DNA of 64,000 bases, taken from the NCBI GenBank assembly GCA_013398295.1, contig VZSF01004860.1:510605-574604 (forward strand), read 5' to 3'. The notes below the pieces were generated by a model. The model was not told where the DNA came from, searched no databases, and saw only the letters and a program-made list of their open reading frames with translations. The stretch is from Chionis minor (Eukaryota; Chordata; Aves; Charadriiformes; Chionididae). The position numbers and the translations under genes were made by a program. Of the stretch, positions 45,851 to 59,462 are shown piece after piece; position 1 is the stretch's first letter; each line of letters opens with the position of its first letter.

Positions 45851-48534
45851 ATACCTGTCTTTCCACAGCCTTTCACAGAGTTGCCTTCTATGTTCAAGTT
45901 TGAACTGCATCAGCCTATACATATCTGCGCTGCAAACACTTGATAAAGTGAGTAATGCAGTGATGAGGGTAAAGCAAACAAAGATGCCTGATGAGGCTCG
46001 ATTCCTTTACAGAAGATGGCTTCTCATGCCCTGCATGGGCCTTTCGCGTCAGCGCCGTGGCTGCCGGCAGCTGCAGGCATCGCACTTCCATTGGCACGCA
46101 CCGCTTGGTCTGGTGTCAAGGCTGAGCAGCGCAAAGCTGGGCGCGCTGTTCCCACACTGGGACTCAGGGTCTAAAGCAACACATAAGCCTGGACTTTCTG
46201 AGCCTTGCTTTCCTCTTCGTGTTTGCTTAATGGCTCTTAAAGTGAGCGATTTCCCACTTAGTCTTTCTCTGAGGACTGAGGTGCAGTACTTGGATGAGGC
46301 AGCTGTACTGAACTGACTCATGCTCAGTGTATACTTAATTTTCAGGTATTAAATTGACACTCTTAAACATCGTAGAATTGCTATGCTGTGCCCCAGTGGG
46401 TTTCAGATTGATGCTCTAATGTATATTTTCTCAGCATTTGGTTGTTGAAGGCTTCTCTTCTCCATTCCCCAGATTCTTCATCATCACAAGCCTGTTTACA
46501 TGCGTTCTTTTTCTTACTCAGAGTTTTTCTTACTCCTCTTATTTACTCACTGGAGATTCACGCAGCTCTTCTAAAATAGTCTCCTTGCCATAGTATCTAA
46601 TAAGATTTTTTATACTTCTCTGCTTGCAAAGTGCTTTTATTGTCAGTTTCTTTTCAACTAGAGTGACTAACGTGACATCACTAAATAACATGGAGATGGC
46701 AGAGACTCTGGCTGATGAAATTCCCAACTGCGAATGTACCAAGTGGAACTGTGCTGCTACAGAATTCATATCATGGTGGGTTTTTAATTAAACTGAATAT
46801 GTGTGTGTGTATACTACCTGAGGACAGGTTTTTTAGCACAGAAGGAGTATAGGGCTTTGATCTTCAACCCCAAATTCAGGTTACCTGTTGCTTACATGTT
46901 TAGGTAGGCAAGCTCCATCTGTGGATGGAAAGTATAGCTAATTGAGCTCTTATGCTATGAATACACATAAACCAATGTATTTAAACCCTTCGCAGCCAGA
47001 CACTCTGCCAATGTAAAGCAGCACAGCTGTTTTTTATCATTAATCTTCTCCAAAGAGGGTCCTAAGATCAATATTAGGATCATTCTTCTGTGTTCCCTTT
47101 GGTCTTCTGGAGGGCTAGGTTGTATATTTTCATATTACTTGTCACTGAAACTTATAATGCTCTTGTCTAGAGTCAATCTGTGTTCTTTATTATTGAACCG
47201 GTGAGGGGAGACTGCGGATTGTAATGGTGTAAACCTAAATGGCAGAATACAGAAACCTCAGGGTCATTAAAACAGATTGTAATGAGAAAACCTGACCTTA
47301 CTGGGCTGCACAGGGTGCAAATATAGAAAAGTTACAAAAAAGTTGTTTGTTAAATACATAAATGTTATTCTGGATTTGAGTACCATTGTATTTATCTAGT
47401 TAATGACACGTTTCCAGAACTGATTCAAACATATATATGCACTAGAGCCGAAAACACTGTGTTTTGCAAAACCTAAGAGAAGTGATTCTTCCCAATGTGC
47501 TATTGCAGATTGCATTGTTAATATTTTACTTCAACGTCCATGCAGTACACATGCTAGTAGTATTTTTCCTCTTATGTACCAGCCGTGTTGTAGATAACAT
47601 GTAACAGTAACCGTTTTCACTCAGAAAATACATGAAAGTATGTTGAAGAAAGGCTTAGAATCACCTCCAGCTTCACTACTACTACAGATTAAAGTCCTAA
47701 TGAAGAGCTACTTACTACCTTTACAACATTTCCAAGCCAAACAAAAACATGCTGTTTATATATATATATATATTTTTATATATATATATAGGTAAGTCTC
47801 TGATGTCAGTGGTATAAATGCAGAGATATTGCCTCCTAAGTACATGAGAAAAGACTGGGTAATTGATCTTTCCTCTGGCCGTGATTTAAAATCTTGCTTC
47901 TACATTGAAAAGCACTGTCAAAAAATTTGAGCAGTTAACAGTTTTCTGAACAGCTGGATTCTTGTGTCTTATTTGAGAAGCAAAATAAGAAGCCTCTTCC
48001 AAATTTGCAGTCTTAATTGCAATTTATATAAAAGATTAATTTATTAATTAAATTATTCCTTCTAGCTCTGTGCAGTAAAACTGGCATGCATGTGAGGAAG
48101 AGTAAGAGAGTAAGTTGGTAAGCATTCTTATTTGTTATAATTCCTAGGGTAAGAGAACTGCAGAGTGTGGTAACATCTTTTTACCCAAACCGGACAAAAG
48201 AACTCAGTGATGCTACTACTGTAGGATGTATGAGAAACAGGCAAGCAATTCTTTGAAAATCTTTCACAGAAAAGGAGAAAGAGAACATCCTTTCCAAAGT
48301 TGGAAAGAGTCTGCTGAAGAAGCCAGCAATTTCTATGGATTTTAAGTGAGGAACAGATTCTCCCCTGACTAAAAATGTGGTTAAGAGCAGCAAGTTCTAT
48401 AAGGTTTGCAGTTGTTTAAAGGTAGGTGCCTTTTTGCTTCAGCATGAAAACAAATACTTTTGCTCTGAAGTGGTAAAATTCTGTCAGAGTTTAGGATTAA
48501 GCTGAGGGTAAATTGCCTGTTAACAATCGTGGGG
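45851..48534. other. Intergenic DNA with a GC-richer block and a (TA)n tract
   Basis: 45960-46320 is GC-richer and follows the LTR remnant; it may be further decayed LTR or unrelated. A plus-strand frame there (45759-46316, 185 codons) starts inside the LTR and shows no known domain. (GT)n of about 7 units lies at 46798-46812. The rest is AT-rich with no gene. Confidence 0.5.
47757..47790. repeat. (TA)n microsatellite
   Basis: Two perfect TA runs separated by a short T stretch (TATATATTTTTATATAT). It is self-complementary and could fold into a hairpin. Confidence 0.9.
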
Positions 48535-49005
48535 TCATTTCCAGTTTGGAGCTCCCAAGTACAAGATGGTTGTTGCCACACTGATGCTGGTCTACTGGAG
48601 GGTGACCACTTGATTGTGGAGCTGGAGCTCATGATGTACAAGAAGAGGCTGGGTTTATTTTGTCCCTGAGAAGGTTAAGCGAATATCTTATTTGTGTTTG
48701 AACTATGTAATGGGTTGGCAGAGAGACAATGTAGCCAGACTCCTCCAGGAAGTGCAGCTGGAAACACAAGGGGCAAGGGACATTAGTTGCAACACAGAAA
48801 GTTCAGACAAGATTAAAGGAAAGCATTTTTATTTTGAAGGTTGACAGGAACCAAAATAAATTGCCAATAGAGGCTGTGGAATCTCCATCTTGGAGATATT
48901 AATATTTAAACTGGATGAGGACCTGAGGAAACAAATTTAAGATAGCCATGATTTGAGCAGGAGGGTTAGACCAAAAGAGCTGCAGAGCTCCCTTCCAACA
49001 GGAAG
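48535..49005 (+). mobile_element. CR1 LINE 3' fragment, sense
   Basis: CTCCCAAGTACAAGATGG, CTGGAGGGTGACCAC, GATGTACAAGAAGAGGCTG, AATAGAGGCTGTGGAATCTCC, CATCTTGGAGATATTAATA and GAGCTCCCTTCCAACAGG follow the CR1 3'-region order. Moderately diverged; the terminal ATTCT repeat is missing. Confidence 0.88.
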
Positions 49006-50604
49006 AACTATAGGGAGAGCAGTGCAAAACAACAGGTACATATCTCATAGCACCAGCGGGTATCTTCTCAATGCTATGGTGCAAGAAAAGTAATGTCCAA
49101 ACTGCTAGGGCTGAACATCCCTTTCTGGTAACCCAGTTACTTCTTGAGATACAAAAGAGGATATGCACTGCTAGGGAAAGCCATGTTCCCCGTGTCCTTA
49201 CATCCCTTCAGTGCAAGAACACAACTACAGTGACATCGTACTGTTTTTGGTGCAGAACTTAGCAGTTCCTCTCCCCATCCGGTGTGCTTCCAGCAGTCTT
49301 TCAAACCTCTATGAAAACTCATTTGTCTAATTCCTCCATGTCCACTCCACAATGTGGGCACTTTAAGTCTACACTGGTGTGTAAGTCTGCTTTGCTGCAT
49401 GGCTTGAGACACTTTGAAACCTTCTTCCTTAATTTGTCTCATCAGAAACTATCTTGTTGTTTTTTTTTTTTTTCTTAGGCTGGACAATAAAAGTAGAAGT
49501 CTATATCTGAGATAGTGAGAGAAAGGTGTCATATACACTTTTAATTTTCCTGTGTTGATACCACTCTTAAGTTTACAGCAAAGTGCAAGATAATTTGTGG
49601 AAATTTATGTGACTAGATTTATTAATAATTATTTATTTATTTATTTTATTATTTTAAATTTATTAATTTTAAATGTATCAGTGCATTGGCTCACTTTGTC
49701 CAGTTATTTAAAGAACTCATTCTAACTAACCCAAACTGCCCCCTTTTGCCTTGTCCCTCTTCTCTACCTCTTTCTAGACATTATATTCATCACTGCTGCC
49801 TAGATAGCTTGCTCTATTTTTACGCTCTCTCCCCCGCCTTTCCCCCCCAATATATTTGTGGCATCTGGTTTCTAATAGTCTCCTCAAATCAGCTTCCCTC
49901 CTGCCTTTTTAATGCTTATTTGATCTCCCACAGGGCATAGATGACTCAGCTGAAAAAGGTGGAAGATGGGAGTTTGTATTCCACTCCACTCAAAGAACGG
50001 AAAATGGGAGTTGTGATGACAAGGCTGGTGGTTCGCATCTTCACCTCTCTACAGACATTCTCTCTTCTGTTTCCTCTGTGGGCACATACAGTTGAAGGGA
50101 TCAAGTGACAAAAATGCTGAACCAGTTCAACCCTCATTCTGTGTTTATCTAGTCTGCCCAGTGAAGTACAGGAACTCGAGAAAGGACCAAGAGCAAGTGC
50201 TACCTTTCAGTACAAAATATACATTGATATCCTTTTCTAGACCTCAGATACTCCAAATAGCATGCACCCTGGATAGAATTGAGATTATTGATGGAAAAAC
50301 TTTGTAAAAGTATTTAATTTATAGTGTCTCTGATTTAAAATTATCTCTACAGTATTATTTATTTTCAAAAATTAAAGCGTTGGAAATATCCAGCTTAAAC
50401 TGATTTTTAAAACCCCAAATTTCGTAGGTAAGAATTAAAAAAAAGAGTTTTCTGCGTTCATCCTCCAGGTACTGCAGAACTGAAAGAAGTTGGACAGAAT
50501 CCTTTGCGGGAAATGACACTTCCTCTTTTGCCCCCAGAGATTCAAAACAGTAAGTCCTTGTTCCACAGACAAATCCCGACAGCATAAATGACTCCTTAGT
50601 GTCA
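49006..50604. other. Intergenic DNA with T-rich and TTTA repeats
   Basis: A T-run at about 49456-49472 and a (TTTA)n-like AT tract at 49619-49675. No gene or repeat family recognised; open frames up to 101 codons (49137-49442 minus) lack a domain. Confidence 0.5.
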
Positions 50605-51190
50605 ACCGGGGGTGCTAAGAACATTAGAACAATTGTATCGGGTCAGAGCAGACATCCGTCTAGCCCAGCATCCTGTCTGGCGGGGGCCTTAGCGGATGTC
50701 TAGGAAAGTGTATGAGAACAGAGCTAGCATATAATGATGCTTCAAACATCTGGTGATTTGTACCTCAGAGATTTCTATCATTGAAGAAAGTGTCTTAGAA
50801 GTAAGTAAGTAAGTCTTGGTAGAGTTTTTTCTCTCTTTTTTTTTTTTGACCCCTTGTTTTCTTTGGAATATTTATAAGCTTTCAGACTCCACAACCTCTT
50901 GGCAAGTATTTCCACCACTCAGTGACATGTTGTGTCACGAGCCATGTCCTCCTATTTTTTTTAATCTGTCAGCACTACATTTATTTGATGCTCTCCAGGT
51001 CAGTCACTACCTGGAGGCTTGTTTCACATAAATCGTTTCCTTTCCAAGCCTAAGAGTCCTAGCATTTTTAGTTGTTTCTTGTATAGAAGCTGCTCCGCAC
51101 CTTTGATCCACACCTTTGATCACGTGTATAATCCTTTGGTTGTTCTACTTTATTTTTTTGAGATGAGGAGCGAAATTGATTTCACTGACT
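50605..51190 (-). mobile_element. Ancient CR1-like LINE 3' region, antisense
   Basis: From left: AAGAACATTAGAACAATTG, GGGTCAGAGCAGACATCC, GTCTAGCCCAGCATCCTGTC, then CACAACCTCTTGGCAAG, TTTCCAAGCCTAAGAGTCC and TTTTTTTGAGATGAGGAGCG. This is the order of an old CR1 3' region also abundant in turtles (AAGAACGGCCATACTGGGTCAGA ... CTAGCCCAGTATCCTGTC ... CAAGCTGAAAAGTCC ... TTTTTTGAGATGGGGCG). Divergence is high, as expected of an insertion predating modern bird orders. Confidence 0.75.
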
Positions 51191-51240
51191 TTCATCTTCC
51201 AGCACCAAAAAATGTGAGACTAATGCACAAATTTATCAAT

Positions 51241-51880
51241 CCTAATGCAACCCCCAAACCTGACTGTGCAGATGAAACAACGTGCTGTCATCGCTGAGGA
51301 GCAGCAAGGGAGGCACTGCTGCACGGGGCACGGTGAGCCAGAAGCCGAGAGTGACAGCAAGGCAGACAGGTACAGTCACCTCATGTACAAGGTGTGCAGT
51401 CCCACACCAACCAAAACTGAAGAGCACATACCAAAGTGGTGACCAGGTCCAGCTGGCAGACCAGTGATGGCCACACGAGCTTGTAGCAATGTGGCAGCCC
51501 AAGGTCAAGCCAGGAAGTCATGTCACCAAGTCGGGCACAACAAGGTACATGGCCAGGCACAGCTGCAGCGTAGCTCAGTGCCCGAGCTTACCTGCAGCTC
51601 CCAAAAAAAGGGATGGGGACCCCCAGCAAGGCTTCTCACAGCTCCTTCTCGTGTGCCCCTTGCACAGCGCTGTGATCCGAGGTGCCACAGCAGCACCGTG
51701 CCAGAGCCCACTGCCGGCCTGGGTGGTCAAACCCCAACCAGTGTGGGAGAGGTGACAGAGTTTCTGCATCTTGTGCAGGGCCTAGACAGTTGCCACATAG
51801 AAACAAGAAGCTGGAAGGGAAAAATGCATTGTTTCTGGCAAAGAAGCAGAGAAAACCTCGTGCTGCTGTTGTCACAAACC
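51241..51880. other. Unexplained GC-richer block
   Basis: A sharp rise in G+C over about 600 bases in AT-rich surroundings, starting just beyond the old CR1. Open frames overlap on both strands (longest 51464-51904 plus, 146 codons) but none shows a recognisable domain and codon-like structure is absent. It could be an unrecognised repeat, an LTR remnant or a non-coding exon. Confidence 0.4.
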
Positions 51881-54800
51881 CATTACGCATGTTTTAAATG
51901 CTAGATGCAGTTTTACCTTTCTAGCTCAACAAACGTAGTAATTGTTTGTCAGTTAATTTTTTTGTTTTGTTTTGTTTGAAGTGTTTGAAATATTCTCCAA
52001 ATGAAGTGGAAAGATTTGGCTACATTTTTTTCATGGTTTTCCTGGCTGGTCTATTTTGAATTTTGTTTCTTCTCTGTTGCTCCCCAAATCAAAATACATT
52101 TCCACTCCAGACTGTGATTCGTGCTACTCTGGTTTAAACATATACGATAAAAGATAATATATTATCTGGAAAAGCAGAATGTAACAGCCCATCTAACAGC
52201 TTCAAAATTTGAAAGACCTCTTTGAAGTAGACTGCAAGGAAAGCATGTCATTTCATAAGCATATTCTTAAAAATAAACAAGTGCAGCAATCTTTTCAGAT
52301 GTTTAGACCATTATTCCCTTAAAGTGAGTGGCAAAATCCTATTAACTTCATTAAGATCTAGAATTTAACCCAGAAGAATACCACAGCTATACAAATCAAG
52401 CAACACTGCAGTTCTGGAGCCCCTTGTTAGCTTGTGTATGTATTGTTTGAGGTGACCAGGGCACTGGGTGCCGCTACATCTGTGTGGGTATATAAATATT
52501 CATGGGCTGTGTGAACTCAGATTAGATCTTTTACCTTCATCCATCAGGTCATCTTAAAAAGGAAATTAGGTTTGCCTCAAAATTGTATTTATACAATGGT
52601 GTTGCTGCAGGTCAGATCTCACGATTACCTATACTTCTTTGTGTCTCTTCAATCCTGCGAGTCACACCTAATGACGCTTAGCATTAGCTGCCAAAGCAAG
52701 AACTGTGTGAAAAGTTATCCTCAGGTCATGAAAGAGAACTTGTCCTAGCAAAAGCTACAGAAAGCAATTTTTCTGTTTGCAACACTTTTGAGGTAACAGC
52801 AGTTGGAACAAATGAAAAAGGCTGCCAAGAGATCAAAACTGCTGGACTGAAGGGATGTACAACAATGCAACGTACCAGCTACGCATATGGCTTCAAGGGC
52901 AGGGTGCAAAACTGGATATGTTCCGTTCTCTTTTATATAACATCTTCCTTCAAAAAAATTGAATGCATCAAAAATAAAATAAACTGAAAGATTGTGCCAT
53001 CCCTGTGGTGCACAAAAAAACCATTAAGTTGATTGAATCTGACCAGTACTATCAATTTTCATAGAAACATCTTTCACAGAATAACAAACCGAAATGTTTC
53101 TTAGCCGGTGCTGCAAATTCACCACTTTATTTGTTTATCATACAGATAGAACACAAAAATTTTAAACAGTCAAGTTTTCTCTTAGTCACCTTTGAACAAA
53201 TCCTGAACTGGGAGTGACCTGGAGACAGCCAGCCCTAAAGATAATTAGGCGTGAGTACCCATGCCCATGGTATTTCCAGAACTGTAAGATTTTGAATTAT
53301 AATTCTTCTTTCCCAAATATACTTAAAATTATACATCTTTTAACAGCAACAAAAAATCATCTCTTTGTTTACCTGCTAAAATTTACTCTTTTTTCCAGTA
53401 AGAGGAAAACTTTGCCTGAAAACGACCTTGATTATTCTGGTTTTAAGGTGTGTTTGTATGTTAGTGAAACTACATCTAAGGTGTAAAACAGTATTTACAG
53501 ATCAGGTGTGCCTGGTCATTAGTCTAAATAAAATTTGAATTTTATTGGGAAATACCCATTGCTAACCAGGGGAAGAAAAAAAAAAAAAGAAACACACAAC
53601 AAAGTAAAGTATCAGTACATATTTGTTTTGGAGGCATAAATACATATACGCTGCAATAAAGAAGCTTATGACTGCCAGCGTGTTGACCACTCTTGCTAGT
53701 CCATGATGCATTCATTGTGTCAACAGTGTGCGTTTGCTCCGGAAACATTAGTTCCTGTCAGCGTCTGCGTATTTTACTGGCAGCAAAAGTGATGTAGTAA
53801 ACAGCTATGTCTTGGAAAGCTCGGGTCTGCTGAAATGCCAGTCTCTCCTCTTTTCTAGCCAGTATTCTAACACTCAAACCGACTGCAACCAAAGCACTCA
53901 TTCCCGCTCAGTAAATGTTCAGCTTATTCTCTCGTCTGTGATTTATTTCTATTTCTGTCATGGCAAGGCCCCTTTTTAGAAGCGGATGCATTGTGATTTT
54001 TACAGTGCGGGAGATAAGAGAGGTGCTTCTGCGCAGCTCTCCCTTCCCCCCATCCTATCCCTCCTAGATCCCTGCTCCTGTGGCTTTAGAAAAACTGCAT
54101 GCTACTTTTGCTAAATTAAACTCTCTGTAGCTTTTAATTAAACTTTCAGTGCTTTTGTTAATAGCCGTTCTTATTTGGCTGTATCTAAATGATAATAGCT
54201 ATCCTGTAAAAGTATGCTGCTTTCAAGGATGAAATGTCAGCATCTAATCTTTCCTCCTTCATTTATTTTTGTCTTTCCTTTACTGGAATATTTCTTATCA
54301 GCTTGCCTTGTCAGAAGAAATAAACTCTTTCTAAAAACTAATTCTCCTCTTCTGAATACTAACGAACTGGCACCGGAGAGAGGTTCTACACAGAGCCACA
54401 TCTGTGCTTTGCTTCTCTAAGAGCTGAATAAGAAAACATACGGTTCAAATCAGATGTATTTTTCACTTGAAAAAGAGCAGAAGTGATAAATATAGCCGCA
54501 GTTAGATATGAAAGAAGGCCTTGTGAGAGTGTTAAATTCTACAGATGATATATTTAGTTATTATTTCTGAAGCTGTTTTATCTCAGTCCACTTAAATCAA
54601 AGTAGCTGGGTACAATTACTTTTGCTATATTGAGAACCATTCTCTGAAAAAAACTTGCAAAATAATGTGGCAAATTTCCAAACTCTTTCTTTCTCTCTAC
54701 TTTTCATGCAAGCAGTTGTGGTTATGCTAATTGTGAATCTGAGCAGTCTACCATGAATCTTGAACTCTTTTTGCTTCTGGACAATACAAGTATTTTTATA

Positions 54801-57800
54801 TCTGAAATTCCGATAATTCTACTATTTAGTACACCTATTGATGACATCCATTTAATTCTCACACAGCTGTTAGATCACCAAGGCTAACAAATGTTAACTG
54901 TACTAAAAAACATATTTTGTTCATTAAAATAAGCAGGTACAATTTAAAAGACCCTGCAATTTATAAAAAATACCTCTTATTTCTACTCTATTTTCAATAA
55001 TAGCTATGACAGTGAAGCAAGTAATACTTACATTGTGTTTAATAAATTTTACATTGTGTGTTATGACTCATTATTTTATCAATTATGGAAATGTAACTTT
55101 GTCTGGAATGGATGGCAGTAAACAACTGCTCACAGTAATGAGAAAAGGTGGTTTTTTAAGTGGGGACTCTTGGTGACTTTTTTTGAAAAAAATTGATAGA
55201 CATAATTTTAATGAAACCCATGCCTAGAGCCTTGGTAAAAGCTACTTAATGTTCATCCAGCATATACAGAAAATTGGATTCTGCACTAATGTACCTAAAT
55301 ATAGACCAAACATAAACATAAATGTTTCATCACTGTTTTTTGACAATTTTTGCCGTTATCAATGGCAGAAATGTTGCCATTGGTCTTCCATTTATCCTCC
55401 AAAATGCCTACACAGAGTGAGCAGTCCATTTCCTTATAAACAGTTGAGTTTGTGCTTCAGGAAAAGAAAGAAAATGTGTGTAACAGATGTGATTAAAGCC
55501 AGCTAAGATTTTCTGCTGAAACAATTTACTGATGCAACAAGCTGTTTGTACCAAGTGCAGTTCATCCTAGTAAATTTTTGAAGCCTTGATTTTCCATCAG
55601 AAAGCTCACAGCAAATGACTTAATTTCAGCTTGATTTGATCCTAACCAGAATGTTTTCCATGTTGCCATATGAGTATTTCTAACTTCTGGTCTCTCCCTG
55701 GGCTCAGGCTAAAACTCCCACATGGGACCATGAAGATTTCCAGAGCATCACAGAACTGGTGAGATTCACGGTGCACAGTGAGAGTTGTTGTCTGGCCACA
55801 ATGACTGACACATTGGAAATCTCTATTTTTATCCAGTTATCAACTTCCTCGTCAAGGGTAACATGCCACCAGAGAAGATACAGATTGATGTTAAAATAGC
55901 TTCAAATTAAGTACTTCGTGTCATTTCACTGAGCCAAGAGGAAGTAGTTCAATTTGAAGGGTTTTTGAAAAGCTTTGAAACGAAATTGCGAACAGTTTTT
56001 GCCTTACACTTTTCGGAAGTTCTCATTTCAGAAAGGAGGGTAAATAAATGTCAAGTTCTTTAGACTTTTCCCCTGAAATTTGTTGTATTTGCAGAATGAG
56101 AATCCAATCTGAAAGGTTTTTTGCTTGCTCCCAAACTTTTTTGCTTGCTAGAGCACTTTACTACTGCTACTGTAGAGGCCAGTCCGTGTCTTCCCTTCAA
56201 GAATACAGAAATACCTGAGTGGTAGAGAAGAAGGTAAAGCTGACCGTCTCCTGTCATTCAATCCACCTCCAGTGTCAAGTCTGGGAGGAGAAAGAGTGAG
56301 GTGAATCTTGGCAGATGCTGGGAGAGCAGATATAAACACCTGTAAGGGTAATTAACTGCATAAGGCGCAGCCGACAGAAAATTATTTACACAGAATTTGG
56401 GCAACCGGGAAAATGTGGTAGCTGCTTGCATAAGTAGAATTCTTCCAATAGGATCAAAGTAATTTTGTGCTTTAGGAACTTAGGTAAGCTTTCTAAAAAA
56501 ACCCCATTTCCTGTACAGAAAAAGGATTAAAATTAAACAAATTCATAATCCATTTGGTTTTGTGGGGTTTTTTTTTCCTAATTTTGAGGAAATCTTGCAA
56601 TTTCTGGAGGATTGGTTGAGGATTTTTTTTTCTTTTTTTAAGTTTTGTTGTTACATTTTACACCTGATCTGTTGATCTGTAGGGCTGAGCCATCCCATCT
56701 GTAAATAACACCTACAGATAAATCATGTCGAAACTGGCACAACGGAAAATGTAATAGAAAATTATGTAACACAACCCCTTATTCTGCTGGAAAAGATGAT
56801 TTGAATAGGCATTTCATAAAGTGAGTAGACTAATGGGGGGATCTAAGATCAGAATACAGCAGGCCACCTGAGACCCCAAAGACAGTGAGAAACCTCACCT
56901 CACATGTTAACTTTTACATGTCGTGACCCAAGTACCTAGGGGAAAAAAAAAAAAAAAAAGTAGTTCTAATTACAGCACAATCATTTGCAATCAGCAGCAA
57001 TGGTTATATTTCAGTATTTGAAATACTAGGAAATATTTTTCTATAAGAATACTTCTACCAAATATGAGATATAAATCAGAAATCAAGACTGTATTATTCT
57101 ACTAAGTGTCCACCTGCAACAGTACTGACTACAACCTCACTTTGTTCAAACATCAATGACTGGTTTGAATTGCAAGTCTGAAAATTTGCCTGATCATTAA
57201 AAATCCAGTATATATAAAATATTAAAAATTTGTTCCCCCACCACCCCAATTTAATAAAGGCATTACTGGTTGGGGGGGGGGGGCGGGAAGAAAGAGAGGG
57301 GTTTTTTAAGTTATTTGTATTATCTTTGCAAAATACACATAAACTCCAATATTAACACATCCGAAAGACAAATACATGCAAACAAAATGCCATTGTTACT
57401 GTAAACATAGCATCTCTATAAATCTGATAGCACCATTACCAGTCATATTCCAAGTCTCTAGAATAATTTTCGTAAAAAGTTCCACCAGCACCATACAGGG
57501 ATCTCGATGGAGGGAAGCTTCTGGCTGGATAGTCCCTGCAGCACTGGAGGGGCTCTGGGGTTATATGCACTGGTCAAAGCTCTTTCTATGCCACAGACTG
57601 AATTTAAAGGCTAAAGGCACACAGCATCAGTAGTGTTCATTACTACTTGCCACCTTATTCTAGGTTAATCAAATGTCCGTGCTCTAAATTCAAAGGATGG
57701 ACCTAAACTTATAAACTACTCAAGTTAGGAAGACTCTAAATGGAGCTAAGTCGGGGCAGAGAACTGTCTGTCAAGTTTTTTGCTCTTGTTTGGCGTCCTC

Positions 57801-59230
57801 AAGGATGAAAGAAAAAAAAAAGAAAAAAAAAAATTGTGTAATATATCAAACTATAATCTTGATTCATCCAGAAACAAAACCTGCATAATAGGGGAATTTG
57901 TGTCCTGGCTTCAAAATGAAAAAAACCCATTCTTTTTTCCTGAAGCAAAGCAAAAATTTACATTTAGATATGGTTTACAAAGATCCAGGAAAAGGGCCAA
58001 AAACTGTGATCTGGCACCTTGTGCATTTGCCTCTGTGCAGCAACAGAAGCAACCTTTTATGACTGTAGAGAGAAACAGGTGCCAGTAAGACGCCCAAACT
58101 CTTTACTTTTTGCAGCAAAGGAACTGGCAGCAATGCTCTATTACTGCTACGATGCACAAGTGACAGACATGGCCTGCCATACATCTTAACTCATACACTG
58201 GGCTGCAGAATTGCTTTCTGGCTGCTGTTTTTTTCCAAAAGTGATGTTTCTCTTGAAATCTCTTGTGAATCCCAGCTGTGACGGGGCAGTGGGAAGCAAC
58301 AGCAGTCTCTGCGAGGGTGGTAGCAACATTACACGGGTTGCAAAACTAACACTCCCTCTCACCACCTCCAAGTTCTCCAGAAGCCAAACAGAACAAATGT
58401 GGCACCCGGTCCCTCCAGGAGATTTCTCCAGTTCCCAAAGCGCTCGGTTACTCCAAGTTATCTTCATCCTACTGCTACCAAGCAAGCCGAGCGAAGATTC
58501 CCTCCCACACGCTTATACATCCCACACCTGTAGCAATTCATGCTACCAACCACCTACCGATCTACTCCCCATATGTCTGCTCAGTTTTCCAAGGAAGGCA
58601 GCTACCAGTTTTCCTGTTCCACACATATGGGCGTGCACCAAATCCTACCCTAACACTGCACTTGCCGGTTGAGTTAATTAAAGGCTGACACTTGGCATAT
58701 ATCAATCTGCAACATGCCTCAATGAATTTGAGAAAGTATCCCATGTGGAGCCACACAAAACTTGGTAGCTCTGTTAACAACAGAAAACAGATGGTAATAT
58801 TGCATTCCAAAGGATCTTAAAGAAAAGCTCACGACATGGGAACAGGATTTTGGTTGCTACAAATGCTGTAGGCTATGATTTCAGATAAATTGTTGAAAAG
58901 CATCCTAAAGTATTCAGCTATAAAAAAAAGTCGTGCCAGCTCAGATATCTGAAGTTCTGTGCACAGCTTTCCCTGGGGCTAGCAGGGAGCAACACTTCCC
59001 TCTGCTTTCCATGGCCAGGCCACTGTGCTGAGAGGATCTTATGTCTTTGCTTCTCCTTGCCCTTTGGCTTTTCTTCAGCTTCCATGAACGGGTTGGGTAG
59101 AGAGAAGCCGGGTGCTTTTTCCCTTTGTCTCTGCTTCTGGCTCTGGTGTTTAGAGAGGTTTCGGGGCCTTACAGACGGGGGAGTTGGCTTATTAAAGGAA
59201 GATGCTCTTCCCAAGTGTTTTCTGGGGATG
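51881..59230. other. Intergenic DNA, no gene recognised
   Basis: AT-rich, with A-runs at 53577-53588 and 56943-56959, a (TTTTG)n at 51959-51977 and a G-run at 57272-57283. A homeobox-motif-rich segment lies at about 54100-54240. GC is a little higher over 57480-57620 and 58210-58680; frames there (up to 153 codons, 58211-58672 plus) show no domain. Confidence 0.5.
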
Positions 59231-59462
59231 ACTAGATCTCAAATCTGAACAAGAGGAGGAACTTCTCTGCTTTGAGGGTGGCAGAGCACTGGAACAGGCT
59301 GCCCGGAGAGGTGGTGGAGTCTCTGACTCTGGAGACATTCCAAACCCGCCTGGATGCCATCCTGTGAGACCTGCTGTAGGTGGACCTGCTCTGGCAGGGG
59401 GGTTGGACCACATGATCTCCAGAAGTCCCTTCCAACACCTAACTTTCTATGATTCTATGAGC
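59231..59462 (+). mobile_element. CR1 LINE 3' end, sense, little diverged
   Basis: GAGGAGGAACTTCTCTGC, GGTGGCAGAGCACTGGAACAGG, CTGCCCGGAGAGGTGGTGG, GAGACATTCCAAACCCGCC, GACCTGCTCTGGCAGGGGGG and the terminal TTCTATGATTCTATGAG match the avian CR1 3' end nearly base for base. It is one of the youngest copies in the window. Confidence 0.96.

Noticed and set aside
45759..46316. 185-codon plus-strand frame
   Set aside because: It starts inside an antisense LTR remnant and shows no domain; a chance frame in GC-richer DNA.
51464..51904. 146-codon plus-strand frame
   Set aside because: Several frames overlap it on both strands, with no recognisable domain; consistent with chance in GC-rich DNA.
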